Source of the DNA: Nitratireductor pacificus pht-3B
GTDB taxonomy: Bacteria; Pseudomonadota; Alphaproteobacteria; Rhizobiales; Rhizobiaceae
Length of the DNA: 64,000 nt
Reading direction: 5' to 3'
Assembly (NCBI RefSeq): GCF_000300335.1
Contig: NZ_AMRM01000014.1
Span: forward strand, 1-64,000
The position numbers were made by a program, and so were the translations under genes. Under the pieces are notes generated by a model that worked only from the letters and a program-made list of their open reading frames with translations, ran no database searches and was not told the DNA's origin. Shown here piece by piece: positions 25,634 through 34,421 of the stretch. Every line of letters starts with the position of its first letter. Position 1 is the first letter of the stretch.

Positions 25634-26539
25634 ATGCGCATCCTGTCCCTTGCCCTTCTGCTTTGCGCGGCGTTCGCCGGACCCGCCTCGGCGGATCTCC
25701 TCGACATTTCAGGCTCCGAGCCGTATCCGCCCCTCTACCGGCCGGACGACGCCGGCACGCCGGCGGAAGGCCCGGGCGTCGTTCTTCTCGGCGCCGATCT
25801 CGTCGAGATCGCGGTGGCGCTGGGCGCGGCCGAGCACATTCTCGCACGGCCCGCCGACATCGAGCTTCCTGGAATTGAAAAAACCCCGCACAAGGTGCGC
25901 GAATGGGCCGGTGTCGAGGGCATTCTGTCGCTGAGGCCGAAGCTGGTCATCGGCTCCAGCGTGATCACCCAGCGGCTGCTCGACGGTCTCAAGACCGTCG
26001 GCATTCAAACCGACCTGATCGACCGCACCCTGCCGGCGACCGAGAAGGTCAGCCGGCTTGCGGCGCTGCTCGGACTGGAGGATCGCGGCGCCGCGCTGAT
26101 CGCGGCCATCGAGGCCGACTACGAGGCGGTTCGCCCGGTGACCGTGGAAGGGCGGCCGCTGCGCATCGTGCACGCCTCGAAACAGGGAGCCGGGACCAGT
26201 TTCACGGCCGGCGGAGCCGAGACGGCGGTGCACAATCTCATCCTGCGCGTCGGCGCCCTGAACGCCACCGCCGAGATCGGCAGGGACCGCTACCGGCCCG
26301 TAACGCCGGAAGGGATGATCCTGATGGCGCCGGACGTGGTCCTGATCGCCGAAAGCGAGCTTCCTTCCTTCGGCGACATCGACGGGTTCTGGGAAAACTA
26401 TCCCGGCATCGGCCTCACCCCGGCCGGCCGCGCCGGCAACATCATCGTCATGCGCGATCTGCACGTGCGTGCCGACGCGGCGTCGAGCGGCATCGCCGCA
26501 AAGGCGCTGTCGGGAGCGCTGCACGAGATGTTCGAATGA
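25634..26539 (+). CDS. hmuT: Heme/siderophore ABC transporter substrate-binding protein (HmuT-like)
   Basis: 301 residues with a short signal peptide (through ASADL). The body matches TroA-fold iron/heme binding proteins: LLGADLVEIAVALGAAEHILARPAD, EGILSLRPKLVIGSS, and TAGGAETAVHNLILRVG. It is a periplasmic carrier that feeds the permease encoded next; its stop overlaps that start (ATGA). The similarity is greatest to HmuT, yet no hmuS heme-handling gene is seen, so the cargo may be a siderophore rather than heme. Confidence 0.82.
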   Translation: MRILSLALLLCAAFAGPASADLLDISGSEPYPPLYRPDDAGTPAEGPGVVLLGADLVEIAVALGAAEHILARPADIELPGIEKTPHKVREWAGVEGILSLRPKLVIGSSVITQRLLDGLKTVGIQTDLIDRTLPATEKVSRLAALLGLEDRGAALIAAIEADYEAVRPVTVEGRPLRIVHASKQGAGTSFTAGGAETAVHNLILRVGALNATAEIGRDRYRPVTPEGMILMAPDVVLIAESELPSFGDIDGFWENYPGIGLTPAGRAGNIIVMRDLHVRADAASSGIAAKALSGALHEMFE

Positions 26540-27603
26540 CCGTCGCGAGCCTGCGCCGCCTCGAAAGGCCAGTGGACCGCACGTCCTGGGTCGCCATGGG
26601 GCTCGCGGCCTGCTTCCTTGCCGCGTTCTTCGCCTCGGTGGCGATCGGCGCGGTTTCCCTTTCGCTCGGCGACGTGATGAACGCGCTTGCCGCGCGGTTC
26701 TCGTCGGCCCCGCAGGCGCCGGCCGAGGCGCTCAACGAGGCGGTGGTCTGGGACCTGCGCCTCGCGCGCGTGCTGACCGCGGTCATCGTCGGCGCGAGCC
26801 TCGCCACCTGCGGCGCGGCCATGCAGGGCCTGTTCGGCAATCCCCTCGCGGATCCCGGCATCGTGGGCGTGTCGAGCGGCGCATCGCTCGGCGCGATCAT
26901 GGTGGTGGTGCTCCAGATATCGACTTTCGGCATGTGGACGCTGCCGGTCGGCGCGTTCCTGGCCGGCACGGGGACGACCTTCATCATCTATGCGCTGGCG
27001 CGGCCGGGACAGGAGGGCAGCGACAATTCCAGGCTGCTCCTCGTCGGCATCGCGGTCAACGCCATAGGCGGGGCGTTCGCCGGCTTCCTGACATACCTGG
27101 CGACCGCCGAGCAGTTGCAGAGCCTCACATTCTGGTCGATGGGGTCGCTGGCGAGCGCCAAATGGATCACCGTCGGGATCTCCGCCCCGCTGACCATCGT
27201 CGGCATCGGCCTCCTCTATCACTGGGCCAGGCCGCTCGACCTGCTGGCGCTCGGCGAGCGACAGGCCCGGCATCTCGGCGTCGATGTCAAGATCCTGCGG
27301 CGCAAGCTCATTCTGGTCACCGCCCTTCTGGTCGCCGCCGCCGTGTCCTTCAACGGGACGATCGGCTTCGTCGGGCTGGTGGTGCCGCATCTTTTCCGCC
27401 TGATGATCGGGCCGGCACACCGGCTTCTGATTCCCTTCTCGGCGGCGGGCGGGGCGCTGCTGGTCATGCTGGCGGATCTTGCGGCGCGGACGCTCGACCC
27501 GCCGTCGGAGATCCCCATCGGCGTCATCATGGGCTCGCTCGGCGGTCCTTTCTTCCTCTGGATGATCTACCGCAGCCGCAGGTTCGGGATCACACCGACA
27601 TGA
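26536..27603 (+). CDS. hmuU: FecCD-family ABC permease (HmuU-like)
   Basis: A 355-residue membrane protein with about nine to ten helices. The BtuC/FecCD landmarks RLARVLTAVIVGASLATCGAAMQGLFGNPLADPGIVGVSSGASLGA (about residues 75-120), GFVGLVVPHLFRLMIGP and IPIGVIMGSLGGPFFLWM are all present. It forms the inner-membrane channel with the HmuV-like ATPase. The start overlaps the binding-protein stop by four bases and the stop overlaps the next start. Confidence 0.9.
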   Translation: MTVASLRRLERPVDRTSWVAMGLAACFLAAFFASVAIGAVSLSLGDVMNALAARFSSAPQAPAEALNEAVVWDLRLARVLTAVIVGASLATCGAAMQGLFGNPLADPGIVGVSSGASLGAIMVVVLQISTFGMWTLPVGAFLAGTGTTFIIYALARPGQEGSDNSRLLLVGIAVNAIGGAFAGFLTYLATAEQLQSLTFWSMGSLASAKWITVGISAPLTIVGIGLLYHWARPLDLLALGERQARHLGVDVKILRRKLILVTALLVAAAVSFNGTIGFVGLVVPHLFRLMIGPAHRLLIPFSAAGGALLVMLADLAARTLDPPSEIPIGVIMGSLGGPFFLWMIYRSRRFGITPT

Positions 27604-28352
27604 TCGAGATCCGCAATGTGACGGTGACCGTGGGCGAGCGGAACCTGCTCCACGACGTCTCGACCACCTGCGAACAGGGATCGCTGACGGCGCTGGTCGG
27701 ACCGAACGGTGCGGGCAAGTCGACGCTGCTCGCCGTCGTCGCCGGCGACCGGCAGTGCGACCGCGGCACAGTGCGGCTTCTCGACAAGGAGGTGTCGCGG
27801 TACTCGGTGCGTGAACTCGCACAGATACGCTCGGTGTTTCCGCAAGGGTCGATGATCCGCTTCGGATACACGGTGGAGGAGGTGGTCACGATGGGACGCG
27901 CCTTCCGCGACCTGCCGCCCGACGGCGACGGCGACGCGGTGCTCGATGCGATGATCTCCACCGAGGTCGAGCACATGGCCTTCCGCAATGCCCAGACGCT
28001 TTCGGGCGGGGAGCAGGCCCGCACCACCTTCGCCCGCGTGGTCGTCCAGGCGACGCCGGTCGTGCTGCTCGACGAGCCGACCGCCGCGCTCGACCTGCGC
28101 CATCAGGAGCGCGTTCTCACCCGGGCGCGGGCGCTTGCGCGGGCGGGCGCGACCGTCGTGGCGGTGCTCCACGACCTCAACCTCGCGGCGGCCTATGCCG
28201 ACAAGGTGGTGCTGCTCGACGACGGCAGGGTTGCGGCCGATGGCGAGCCGTGGGAGGTGCTGACGCAGGAACTGATCGAGCGCGTCTACCGGCAGGAGGT
28301 CCGCGTCCTGGAGCATCCCGTGCGTGGTTGCCCCGTTATTCTAACAACCTAG
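27600..28352 (+). CDS. hmuV: Heme/siderophore ABC transporter ATPase (HmuV-like)
   Basis: 250 residues with Walker A GPNGAGKST near residue 38, signature LSGGEQARTTFARV, Walker B VVLLDEPTAALD and H-loop VLHDLNLAAAY. The C-terminus VRVLEHPVRGCPVILT is typical of HmuV. The serine-glycine signature and lengths are normal. It is the third gene of an overlapping hmuTUV-like unit. Confidence 0.9.
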   Translation: MIEIRNVTVTVGERNLLHDVSTTCEQGSLTALVGPNGAGKSTLLAVVAGDRQCDRGTVRLLDKEVSRYSVRELAQIRSVFPQGSMIRFGYTVEEVVTMGRAFRDLPPDGDGDAVLDAMISTEVEHMAFRNAQTLSGGEQARTTFARVVVQATPVVLLDEPTAALDLRHQERVLTRARALARAGATVVAVLHDLNLAAAYADKVVLLDDGRVAADGEPWEVLTQELIERVYRQEVRVLEHPVRGCPVILTT

Positions 28353-28368
28353 TCACAAGGATGAAGCC

Positions 28369-29031
28369 GTGAAGAGCACGCTATCTCGCCAGGATGTCGC
28401 CGAAACCCTGAAGCGCGAGCATGCCGCCGCGCGCGCCATGCGCGAGGCCCGTATGCAGCAGCCCCGCGACGAGAACGCACCGCCTCCCCAGACACTGGAT
28501 TTCCGCACCTCGGAACTGCACCGCACGCAATATCTGTCGATCGGACCGCGCATGGGCCGGTTCCTCTACAACAGCGCCCGCGCCATCGGCGCACGCACCA
28601 TCGTGGAGTTCGGAACATCCTTCGGCATATCCACCCTGTATCTGGCAGCGGCGGCCGCGGATACCGGCGGCAGGGTGAGCGGGTCCGAGTTCCACCCGAG
28701 CAAGGCCGAGAAAGCGCGCGCCAACCTGGCCGATGCCGGACTGTCCGCGCAGGCGGACATCCGCATCGGCGATGCGATGGAAACGCTGAGCACCGTCGAA
28801 GGGCCGATCGATCTTCTGTTCCTCGACGGCGCGAAAGACCTCTATCTGGAGGTCCTGAAGATGCTCGAGGACAGGCTACGGCCGGGCGCGCTGGTCATCG
28901 CGGACAATGCCGACCATCTGCCGGAGAACGAGGGCTTCCTGCACCATGTCGGGGATGACAGCGATCGCTACGTGACCACGCTGATCGGTTTCCACAAGGG
29001 CCTGGTGAGCCAGAGCCTCGTGCTTTCATGA
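28369..29031 (+). CDS. COMT-like metal-dependent O-methyltransferase
   Basis: 220 residues. The SAM-binding segment IVEFGTSFGISTLYLA is near residue 78, and GSEFHPSKAEKAR follows. The late part aligns with catechol O-methyltransferase: FLDGAKDLY (D153, K156) corresponds to the metal ligand and catalytic lysine, and VIADN (D179, N180) to the other two metal ligands. The start is GTG at 28369 with AAGGA seven bases upstream. It follows the HmuV-like gene by 16 bp and so belongs to the iron operon. A role in methylating a catechol siderophore or its breakdown product is possible but unproven. Confidence 0.8.
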   Translation: MKSTLSRQDVAETLKREHAAARAMREARMQQPRDENAPPPQTLDFRTSELHRTQYLSIGPRMGRFLYNSARAIGARTIVEFGTSFGISTLYLAAAAADTGGRVSGSEFHPSKAEKARANLADAGLSAQADIRIGDAMETLSTVEGPIDLLFLDGAKDLYLEVLKMLEDRLRPGALVIADNADHLPENEGFLHHVGDDSDRYVTTLIGFHKGLVSQSLVLS

Positions 29032-29052
29032 ACCGCGACAAGGAGTGATGCG

Positions 29053-29799
29053 ATGAGCGAAGCCGCCAGGACGATGGGCAGCAAACGACCGGACATGCCG
29101 GTCTGGGAACTCTCCGTGGTCGAGGCGTTCGACGTTACGCCGCGCATGCGCAGGGTGGTGTTCGAGGGCGAGCTGGGCGCCATGGCCTACAGGCCCGGCC
29201 AGGCCCTGGTGCTGGCCATGCCACTGCCCGAAGGCGGAACGGGGCGGCGTGACTACACGATCCGCGAACTGGACAGGTCCTTGGGACGTCTTTCCATCGA
29301 CTTCGTGCTGCACGGGGAAACGCCGGCGCCAAGCTGGGCCCGGCGCGCGAAAGCGGGAGACACGCTCCTGGCGCGGGGGCCGCGCGGCCGCACCGTCTTC
29401 AACCCGGAAGCGGACTGGCACCTCTTCTGCGGCGACGAGACCTGCCTTCCGGCCATCCTCCACATCCTGGAGACCGTCGACTCCGGAACGAAGATCCATG
29501 CCTTCATCGAGGTCGAGGGGCCTGAAGACCATCAGCCGGTTCCGCCCGCCTTTGCATCCTCCGTCACATGGGTCCACAGGGACGGACAGCAGTCCGGGCC
29601 GAGCAGCCTGCTTCTCGAGAGGTTGACGGCCTTCACCTTGCCGGAAGGACGCGGCCACGCCTATCTGATCGGCGAAACGGGCAATGTGCGGGCGCAGCGC
29701 CATCACCTGGTGGCACGCGGTCTTTCGAAGGAACAGATCTCATCGGAGGGTTACTGGCGCCCGGGGCGTATCGGAGGACACGACCACGTCGATGACTGA
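29053..29799 (+). CDS. Siderophore-interacting protein (FAD-dependent ferric reductase)
   Basis: 248 residues of the SIP/ViuB family. The FAD-binding motif is RDYTIRELD (about residues 63-71), followed by the HGETPAPSWARRAKAGDTLLARGPRG region, the NAD(P)H-side motif GDETCLPAILHIL and a C-terminus ending SSEGYWRPGR. Such enzymes release iron from imported ferric siderophores by reduction in the cytoplasm. It is the last gene of the iron-uptake cluster, 21 bp after the methyltransferase gene, and completes a receptor-to-cytoplasm pathway. Confidence 0.9.
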   Translation: MSEAARTMGSKRPDMPVWELSVVEAFDVTPRMRRVVFEGELGAMAYRPGQALVLAMPLPEGGTGRRDYTIRELDRSLGRLSIDFVLHGETPAPSWARRAKAGDTLLARGPRGRTVFNPEADWHLFCGDETCLPAILHILETVDSGTKIHAFIEVEGPEDHQPVPPAFASSVTWVHRDGQQSGPSSLLLERLTAFTLPEGRGHAYLIGETGNVRAQRHHLVARGLSKEQISSEGYWRPGRIGGHDHVDD

Positions 29800-30009
29800 G
29801 CACACTGCCTGCGTGGCATTCGTTCGGCCGGGGCCGGCGGCGGCAGGATCGTTCAGCCCTCCGTCCATGTGAAGTTGCCGCGACAAGCCTGGGAACATAG
29901 TATCAAGCGGCAGGTGGGACTTCCACGCACTCCTGGAGCGTGCGAATAAGTACAATCTCGGGATCCAATCTACCCGCCGTCACGACACGTTTGCGTCTTT
30001 GAGAGTTCA

Positions 30010-30855
30010 ATGCCGGTCAATCTGGAAAACGATCTGTTGCGAACCTTTGTCGCGATCGCGGAGGAGGGGGGGTTTTCGGCCGCTGCCCGCCGGGTCTTTC
30101 GTACCCAGTCCGCCGTCAGCCAGCAGATGAAGCGTTTGGAGGAAGCACTCGGCCAGCAACTCTTCGAGAAGGTTGGCCGTCAGCGCAGGCTCAACGAGGC
30201 AGGACAGAACCTGCTCACCTACGCGCGCCAGATTGTTGCACTGAACGATCAGGCGGTGATGACCGTCAATTCCTCCCAGCAGAGCGGCGAGGTACGCATC
30301 GGCGCTCCGCATGATATCGCCGATTCCATCCTCCCGCGTTTTCTCTCCACCTTCGCCCGCTCCAATCCGCGCGTTCACGTGATGCTGACGGTCGATCGCA
30401 GCCCGAACCTGATGCCGCTGCTGGAAGATGGCCGGCTCGACATGACGTTGACGACCCGCCATTCCGAACGTTTTCAGGGCCGCCTCCTGCGTACTTCGCC
30501 CACTGTCTGGATCGCCGCGGCGTCCTTCGAGCTCGACCGGCGGCAGCCCGTGCCTCTCGTCCTGGCGGACGAGCCGTCGATCTTTCGCCGCATGGCGCTG
30601 AACGCGCTCGACCAGCGGGGCGTACCATATATCGAGCGCTATACCTGCCCCAGTCTTTCGGGCATCCACGTGGCCCTCAACGCCGGGCTCGGCGTAACGG
30701 CGCGCACGCCGGAGATGCTGAAGCCCGATCTCAAAGTGCTCGGTGAAAGGGATGGGCTTCCGCCGCTGCCGGACGTCAATTTCTACATCTACCGCAGCAA
30801 TGTGACGCCTTCACAGGCGGCGAATGCGCTTTTCGAGCAGATTTGCGCCGGCTGA
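30010..30855 (+). CDS. LysR-family transcriptional regulator
   Basis: 281 residues with an N-terminal winged helix (LLRTFVAIAEEGGFSAAARRV and TQSAVSQQMKRLEEALGQQLFEK, residues 8-55), a linker helix, and a LysR substrate domain that begins GEVRIGAPHDIADSILPRFLSTF. It is slightly shorter than the usual 290-310 residues. It reads in the same direction as the downstream organosulfur genes with a 160-bp gap and is the likely activator of them (inference). Confidence 0.9.
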   Translation: MPVNLENDLLRTFVAIAEEGGFSAAARRVFRTQSAVSQQMKRLEEALGQQLFEKVGRQRRLNEAGQNLLTYARQIVALNDQAVMTVNSSQQSGEVRIGAPHDIADSILPRFLSTFARSNPRVHVMLTVDRSPNLMPLLEDGRLDMTLTTRHSERFQGRLLRTSPTVWIAAASFELDRRQPVPLVLADEPSIFRRMALNALDQRGVPYIERYTCPSLSGIHVALNAGLGVTARTPEMLKPDLKVLGERDGLPPLPDVNFYIYRSNVTPSQAANALFEQICAG

Positions 30856-30994
30856 TAGATAAGTATTTTATCCGTTTTAGATTGCATTTTGCTCGCAAAC
30901 ATTAGGATCACTAATGATTTTCGCGAGAGTTTGAATTGGTGCTGCCTTCAAACACGCTGCTAGCCTGCTTCGTAAGCCCTGAGGGAGGGCAGTG

Positions 30995-31021
30995 ATGAAC
31001 GACGAGGCTGGAAGACGATGA
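30995..31021 (+). CDS. Eight-residue leader peptide overlapping the dioxygenase start
   Basis: ATG at 30995 has a very strong GGGAGGG eight bases upstream and encodes MNDEAGRR followed by TGA at 31019-31021. That stop overlaps the ATG of the dioxygenase gene (ATGA at 31018-31021). This could be a translational-coupling leader. The composition does not suggest classic amino-acid attenuation, and the ORF may be chance. Confidence 0.35.
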   Translation: MNDEAGRR

Positions 31022-31590
31022 CCCGCGAAGAAGAAGTGGAAGCTGTTCTGGCAAAGGTGCGCGTGGCCATGACCGGCGGGCCGAACCGTGCAGCGCTGGA
31101 GGACGCCAAGAACGCATTGATCGGGCTGGCCGCCAAGCGCGATCTGTGGAGCGAGGCCGAATACCCGCGCCCGGACGAGGGCGAACGCCAGGCCCGCTAT
31201 CTTATCGCGCAGGACGATCCCCAGGGACTGACCCTCTATCTCAATGTCATGTTGCCGGGAAAGAAGATCCCGCCGCACAATCACACTACATGGGCCTGCA
31301 TCGCGGCGGTGGAAGGTGTGGAACACAACACGCTGTACGAGCGGCTCGACAACGGCAGCGTTCCGGGCCGCGCCGAAATCCGCGTCGACCGTGTCGTGTC
31401 CGTTGAGCCGGGCGCGGGGGTCGCGATGATGCCGGACGACGTGCATCACGTGGAGATTCAGGGCGAACAGCCCATTCGCCACCTTCATATGTACGGACGC
31501 CCCCTCGAAACCCTGACCGAACGCCTTGTTTTCGACCCGGAAGCCGGCACGACCAAGATCATGTCCGTCGGCGTGAAGACGCGGCGCTGA
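31018..31590 (+). CDS. Cysteine-dioxygenase-family thiol dioxygenase (cupin)
   Basis: 190 residues. The iron ligands of cysteine dioxygenase are present as H87 and H89 in PPHNHTTWAC and H143 in DVHHVE. The motif LHMYGRP places Y159 where the catalytic tyrosine sits. R60 (QARYL) aligns with the arginine that binds the substrate carboxylate, and C94 aligns with the cysteine that cross-links to tyrosine in animal enzymes. Family members turn cysteine, 3-mercaptopropionate or mercaptosuccinate into sulfinates or oxidised products. Next to rhodanese and a C-S lyase, it probably oxidises a small thiol acid in the cytoplasm; which one is unknown. Confidence 0.85.
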   Translation: MTREEEVEAVLAKVRVAMTGGPNRAALEDAKNALIGLAAKRDLWSEAEYPRPDEGERQARYLIAQDDPQGLTLYLNVMLPGKKIPPHNHTTWACIAAVEGVEHNTLYERLDNGSVPGRAEIRVDRVVSVEPGAGVAMMPDDVHHVEIQGEQPIRHLHMYGRPLETLTERLVFDPEAGTTKIMSVGVKTRR

Positions 31591-31611
31591 AGCAGAGGCA
31601 GTCCAGAAGCA

Positions 31612-33243
31612 ATGACGTCAGCAATGTCGCCTCAAGAGGTGAAGGCCGCCCTTTCGGACGCAGCCGAGATCGCCTTCCTCGACGTGCGCGAGCACGGCCA
31701 ATATGGCGAAGGGCATCCCCTTTTCGTGGTCAACTGCCCTTTCAGCATTCTGGAGGCCGAGGCACCCCGTCTCGTTCCCAACCGGCACGTGCGCACGGTT
31801 CTGCTGGACGATGGCGACGGGGTTGCCGAGCGCGCGGCGCATGAACTCGAAGCCCTTGGTTATACGTCTGTCTTTGTCCTTCAGGGCGGCGCTCCCGCAT
31901 GGGAAGCCGCCGGCTTTGGCGTATTCAAGGGTGTTAATGTCCCCTCGAAGGCTTATGGCGAGATGGTGGAGCACGATATGGGCACCCCCTCGCTCTCTGC
32001 CGAGGAGTTGAACGCCATGATCGGCGCGGGCGAGGACATGGTCATCCTCGACGGCCGCAGCCCGGCCGAATTCGCCAAGATGAACATTCCCACCGCACGC
32101 TCATGCCCGAATGCCGAACTGGGGCTGCGCATCGGCGAACTGGTGAAGAAGCCGCAGACGCGCATCGTCATCAACTGCGCCGGCCGCACGCGGTCCATCA
32201 TCGGCGCCCAGACATTGCGGAACCTCGGCTTCACCAACCCGATCCATGCCTTGCGGAATGGCTCACAGGGCTGGCAGCTCGCTGGCCTGACCCTGCAATA
32301 CGGTTCGCAGCCTTTGCCGCTTCCCGCGCCGGCGGACGAAACGCTCGCCGATGTCGCCGCCCGTCGCGCCGCATTCATCGATCTCAACGGCCTGCCGCTT
32401 CTGAGTCATAACACACTTCAGACCTGGCTTGCGGACGACACGCGCACCACATTTCTTCTCGACGTCCGCAGTGCGGAAGAGTTTGCGGACGGCACGATTG
32501 CCGGCGCCGCCCATGCGCCGGGCGGTCAGCTCGTCCAGGCGACCGATCAGTGGATCGGCGTGCGCGGCGCCCGGATCGTGCTGGCCGACAATCGCGACAT
32601 TCGCGCGGCAACCACCGCTTTCTGGCTCCGCCGCATGGGACATGACGCCGTCATTCTCGATGTCGATACACGCGGGTACGCCGTGTCCGCTCCGGCCGAG
32701 CGCGACTGGATGGCGGGGCTTGCCACGATGTCTCCGCGCGAGGCCGCGACGGGGCTGTCGGAGGGAGCGCAATTGATCGACGTTTCTTCCGGCAAGGCCT
32801 ACCGTGAAGGCCACATCAAGGGCGCCGTCTGGGCCATACGCCCACGGCTCGCCGCGCTCGCGCTCGATCCGGCCCGTCCGCTGATCGTTGCAGGCCAGGA
32901 ACCGTCCACACTTCACCTTGCGGCCGGCGATCTGACCGACATGGGACATGCGGATCTGCACGTCCTTCCCGGCAACCCGGCGCAATGGCGCGACGCGGGG
33001 CTTGCCATCGAGGCGACGCCGGATGTGCCTTCCGATGCCGACATGATTGATTTCCTGTTTTTCGTTCATGACAGGCATGATGGAAGTCTGGAGGCTGCGC
33101 GCCGCTACCTCGCATGGGAAACGGGGCTGATAGACCAGATGGATGCGCAGGAAAAAGGCGTGTTCACGCGGGGTCCCGCGCCTGTGGTCGAACACGGCGC
33201 TGCAGCCATTGCGCCCGCAAGAACCTTGCAGAAGGTGAGGTAG
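31612..33243 (+). CDS. Four-domain rhodanese-like sulfurtransferase
   Basis: 543 residues built from four rhodanese-type repeats of about 120-130 residues, beginning near residues 5, 127, 265 and 375. Only the second has an active-site cysteine: C189 in NCAGRTRS. At the matching place the first has LLDDGDG, the third LADNRDI and the fourth VAGQEPS, so three domains look inactive. It follows the thiol dioxygenase by 21 bp. A likely task is to carry persulfide sulfur or to bind other enzymes of the pathway (inference). No signal peptide is present. Confidence 0.85.
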   Translation: MTSAMSPQEVKAALSDAAEIAFLDVREHGQYGEGHPLFVVNCPFSILEAEAPRLVPNRHVRTVLLDDGDGVAERAAHELEALGYTSVFVLQGGAPAWEAAGFGVFKGVNVPSKAYGEMVEHDMGTPSLSAEELNAMIGAGEDMVILDGRSPAEFAKMNIPTARSCPNAELGLRIGELVKKPQTRIVINCAGRTRSIIGAQTLRNLGFTNPIHALRNGSQGWQLAGLTLQYGSQPLPLPAPADETLADVAARRAAFIDLNGLPLLSHNTLQTWLADDTRTTFLLDVRSAEEFADGTIAGAAHAPGGQLVQATDQWIGVRGARIVLADNRDIRAATTAFWLRRMGHDAVILDVDTRGYAVSAPAERDWMAGLATMSPREAATGLSEGAQLIDVSSGKAYREGHIKGAVWAIRPRLAALALDPARPLIVAGQEPSTLHLAAGDLTDMGHADLHVLPGNPAQWRDAGLAIEATPDVPSDADMIDFLFFVHDRHDGSLEAARRYLAWETGLIDQMDAQEKGVFTRGPAPVVEHGAAAIAPARTLQKVR

Positions 33244-33247
33244 CCCC

Positions 33248-34405
33248 ATGAAGAAGGACACAAAGATCGCAAGGCTGGGACGGCCCCATGCAAAGGATCG
33301 ACCGGTTGCCGTGAACCCGGAGATCGTTCGCGCATCGACCATCCTGTTCCCTGACATGGACAGCTACGATGCGGCGGGCAAGGAGAAATACACAACGCTG
33401 CGCTATGGCCGTCATGGCACCCAGACGGCCTTCGCCCTCGCGGATGCGGTGGCTGAGCTGGAAGGCGGTTATCGCGCGATCGTCATGCCATCCGGGCTCG
33501 CCGCCGTTTCGGCCGCACTCCTCACCTATGCCCGGCCGGGCTCGCATCTTCTGATGACGGACAACGTCTACGGCCCGACCCGCAACCTGTGCGAATCCTA
33601 TCTGCGCACCATGGGGGTCGACGTCGAGTATTTCGCGCCGCGCGTCGGTGCGGCAATTGCCGATCTGATCCGCCCTGAAACAGTGGCGATCTACTGCGAG
33701 AGCCCAGGCTCCGGAACGTTCGAGCTGCAGGATATCCCGGCCATCGCATCCGTGGCCGCACCGCGCGGCATTCCGGTCATGAACGACAACACCTGGGCCA
33801 CGCCCTTGCTGTTCCCATCCTTCGAGAAGGGCGTTGATGTTTCCGTCCACGCGGCCACCAAATACATCGTCGGCCATTCCGATGCGATGCTTGGCCTGAT
33901 CGTCTGCTCCGAGGCGACCTGGGGCCCGGTGCGCAACATGGTCGGCCTTCTCGGCTATTCGACCGCACCCGACGATTGCTATCTGGCCTTGCGCGGATTG
34001 CGCACCATGGGCCTGCGACTAGAGCGGCACCAGCAGAACGCGCTGAAGATCGCCCGATGGCTCGAGGGGCGTCCGGAAGTGGCTGCGGTTCATTATCCAG
34101 CACTGGAAAGCCATCCCGACAACGCGCTTTGGAAGCGCGACTTCACGGGCGCTTCGGGCCTCTTCGCCTTCAGGCTGAAGTCGAAGGATAACGAGGCCGC
34201 GCGCCGCTTTGCCGACGGGCTCGACTATTTCGGTATCGGGTCGAGCTGGGGAGGCTTCGAAAGCCTGATCACGATCCCGCATCCCACACGCAACCATGAA
34301 GTCTCCGCCGATGATGGAGTTCTGGTGCGCCTGCATGTGGGGCTCGAGGATCCCGATGACTTGATCGCGGATCTGGCGGCGGGCCTGACCGCCCAGTTCA
34401 GCTAG
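33248..34405 (+). CDS. PLP-dependent trans-sulfuration enzyme (cystathionine beta-lyase/MetC type)
   Basis: 385 residues of the Cys/Met metabolism PLP family. The PLP lysine is K205 in VHAATKYIVGHSD, the ring-binding aspartate D180 in VMNDNTWATP, and the neighbouring-subunit phosphate ligands are in LRYGRHGTQT (Y53, R55). Also clear are MPSGLAAVSAAL and SWGGFESLI near the end. Such enzymes cleave the C-S bond of cystathionine and other S-substituted cysteines, releasing a thiol, pyruvate and ammonia. GGTGAGG lies upstream of the ATG, five bases after the rhodanese stop. In this setting it is a candidate C-S lyase for an imported cysteine conjugate. Confidence 0.9.
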   Translation: MKKDTKIARLGRPHAKDRPVAVNPEIVRASTILFPDMDSYDAAGKEKYTTLRYGRHGTQTAFALADAVAELEGGYRAIVMPSGLAAVSAALLTYARPGSHLLMTDNVYGPTRNLCESYLRTMGVDVEYFAPRVGAAIADLIRPETVAIYCESPGSGTFELQDIPAIASVAAPRGIPVMNDNTWATPLLFPSFEKGVDVSVHAATKYIVGHSDAMLGLIVCSEATWGPVRNMVGLLGYSTAPDDCYLALRGLRTMGLRLERHQQNALKIARWLEGRPEVAAVHYPALESHPDNALWKRDFTGASGLFAFRLKSKDNEAARRFADGLDYFGIGSSWGGFESLITIPHPTRNHEVSADDGVLVRLHVGLEDPDDLIADLAAGLTAQFS

Positions 34406-34421
34406 AAGGGGGGAGAGAACC

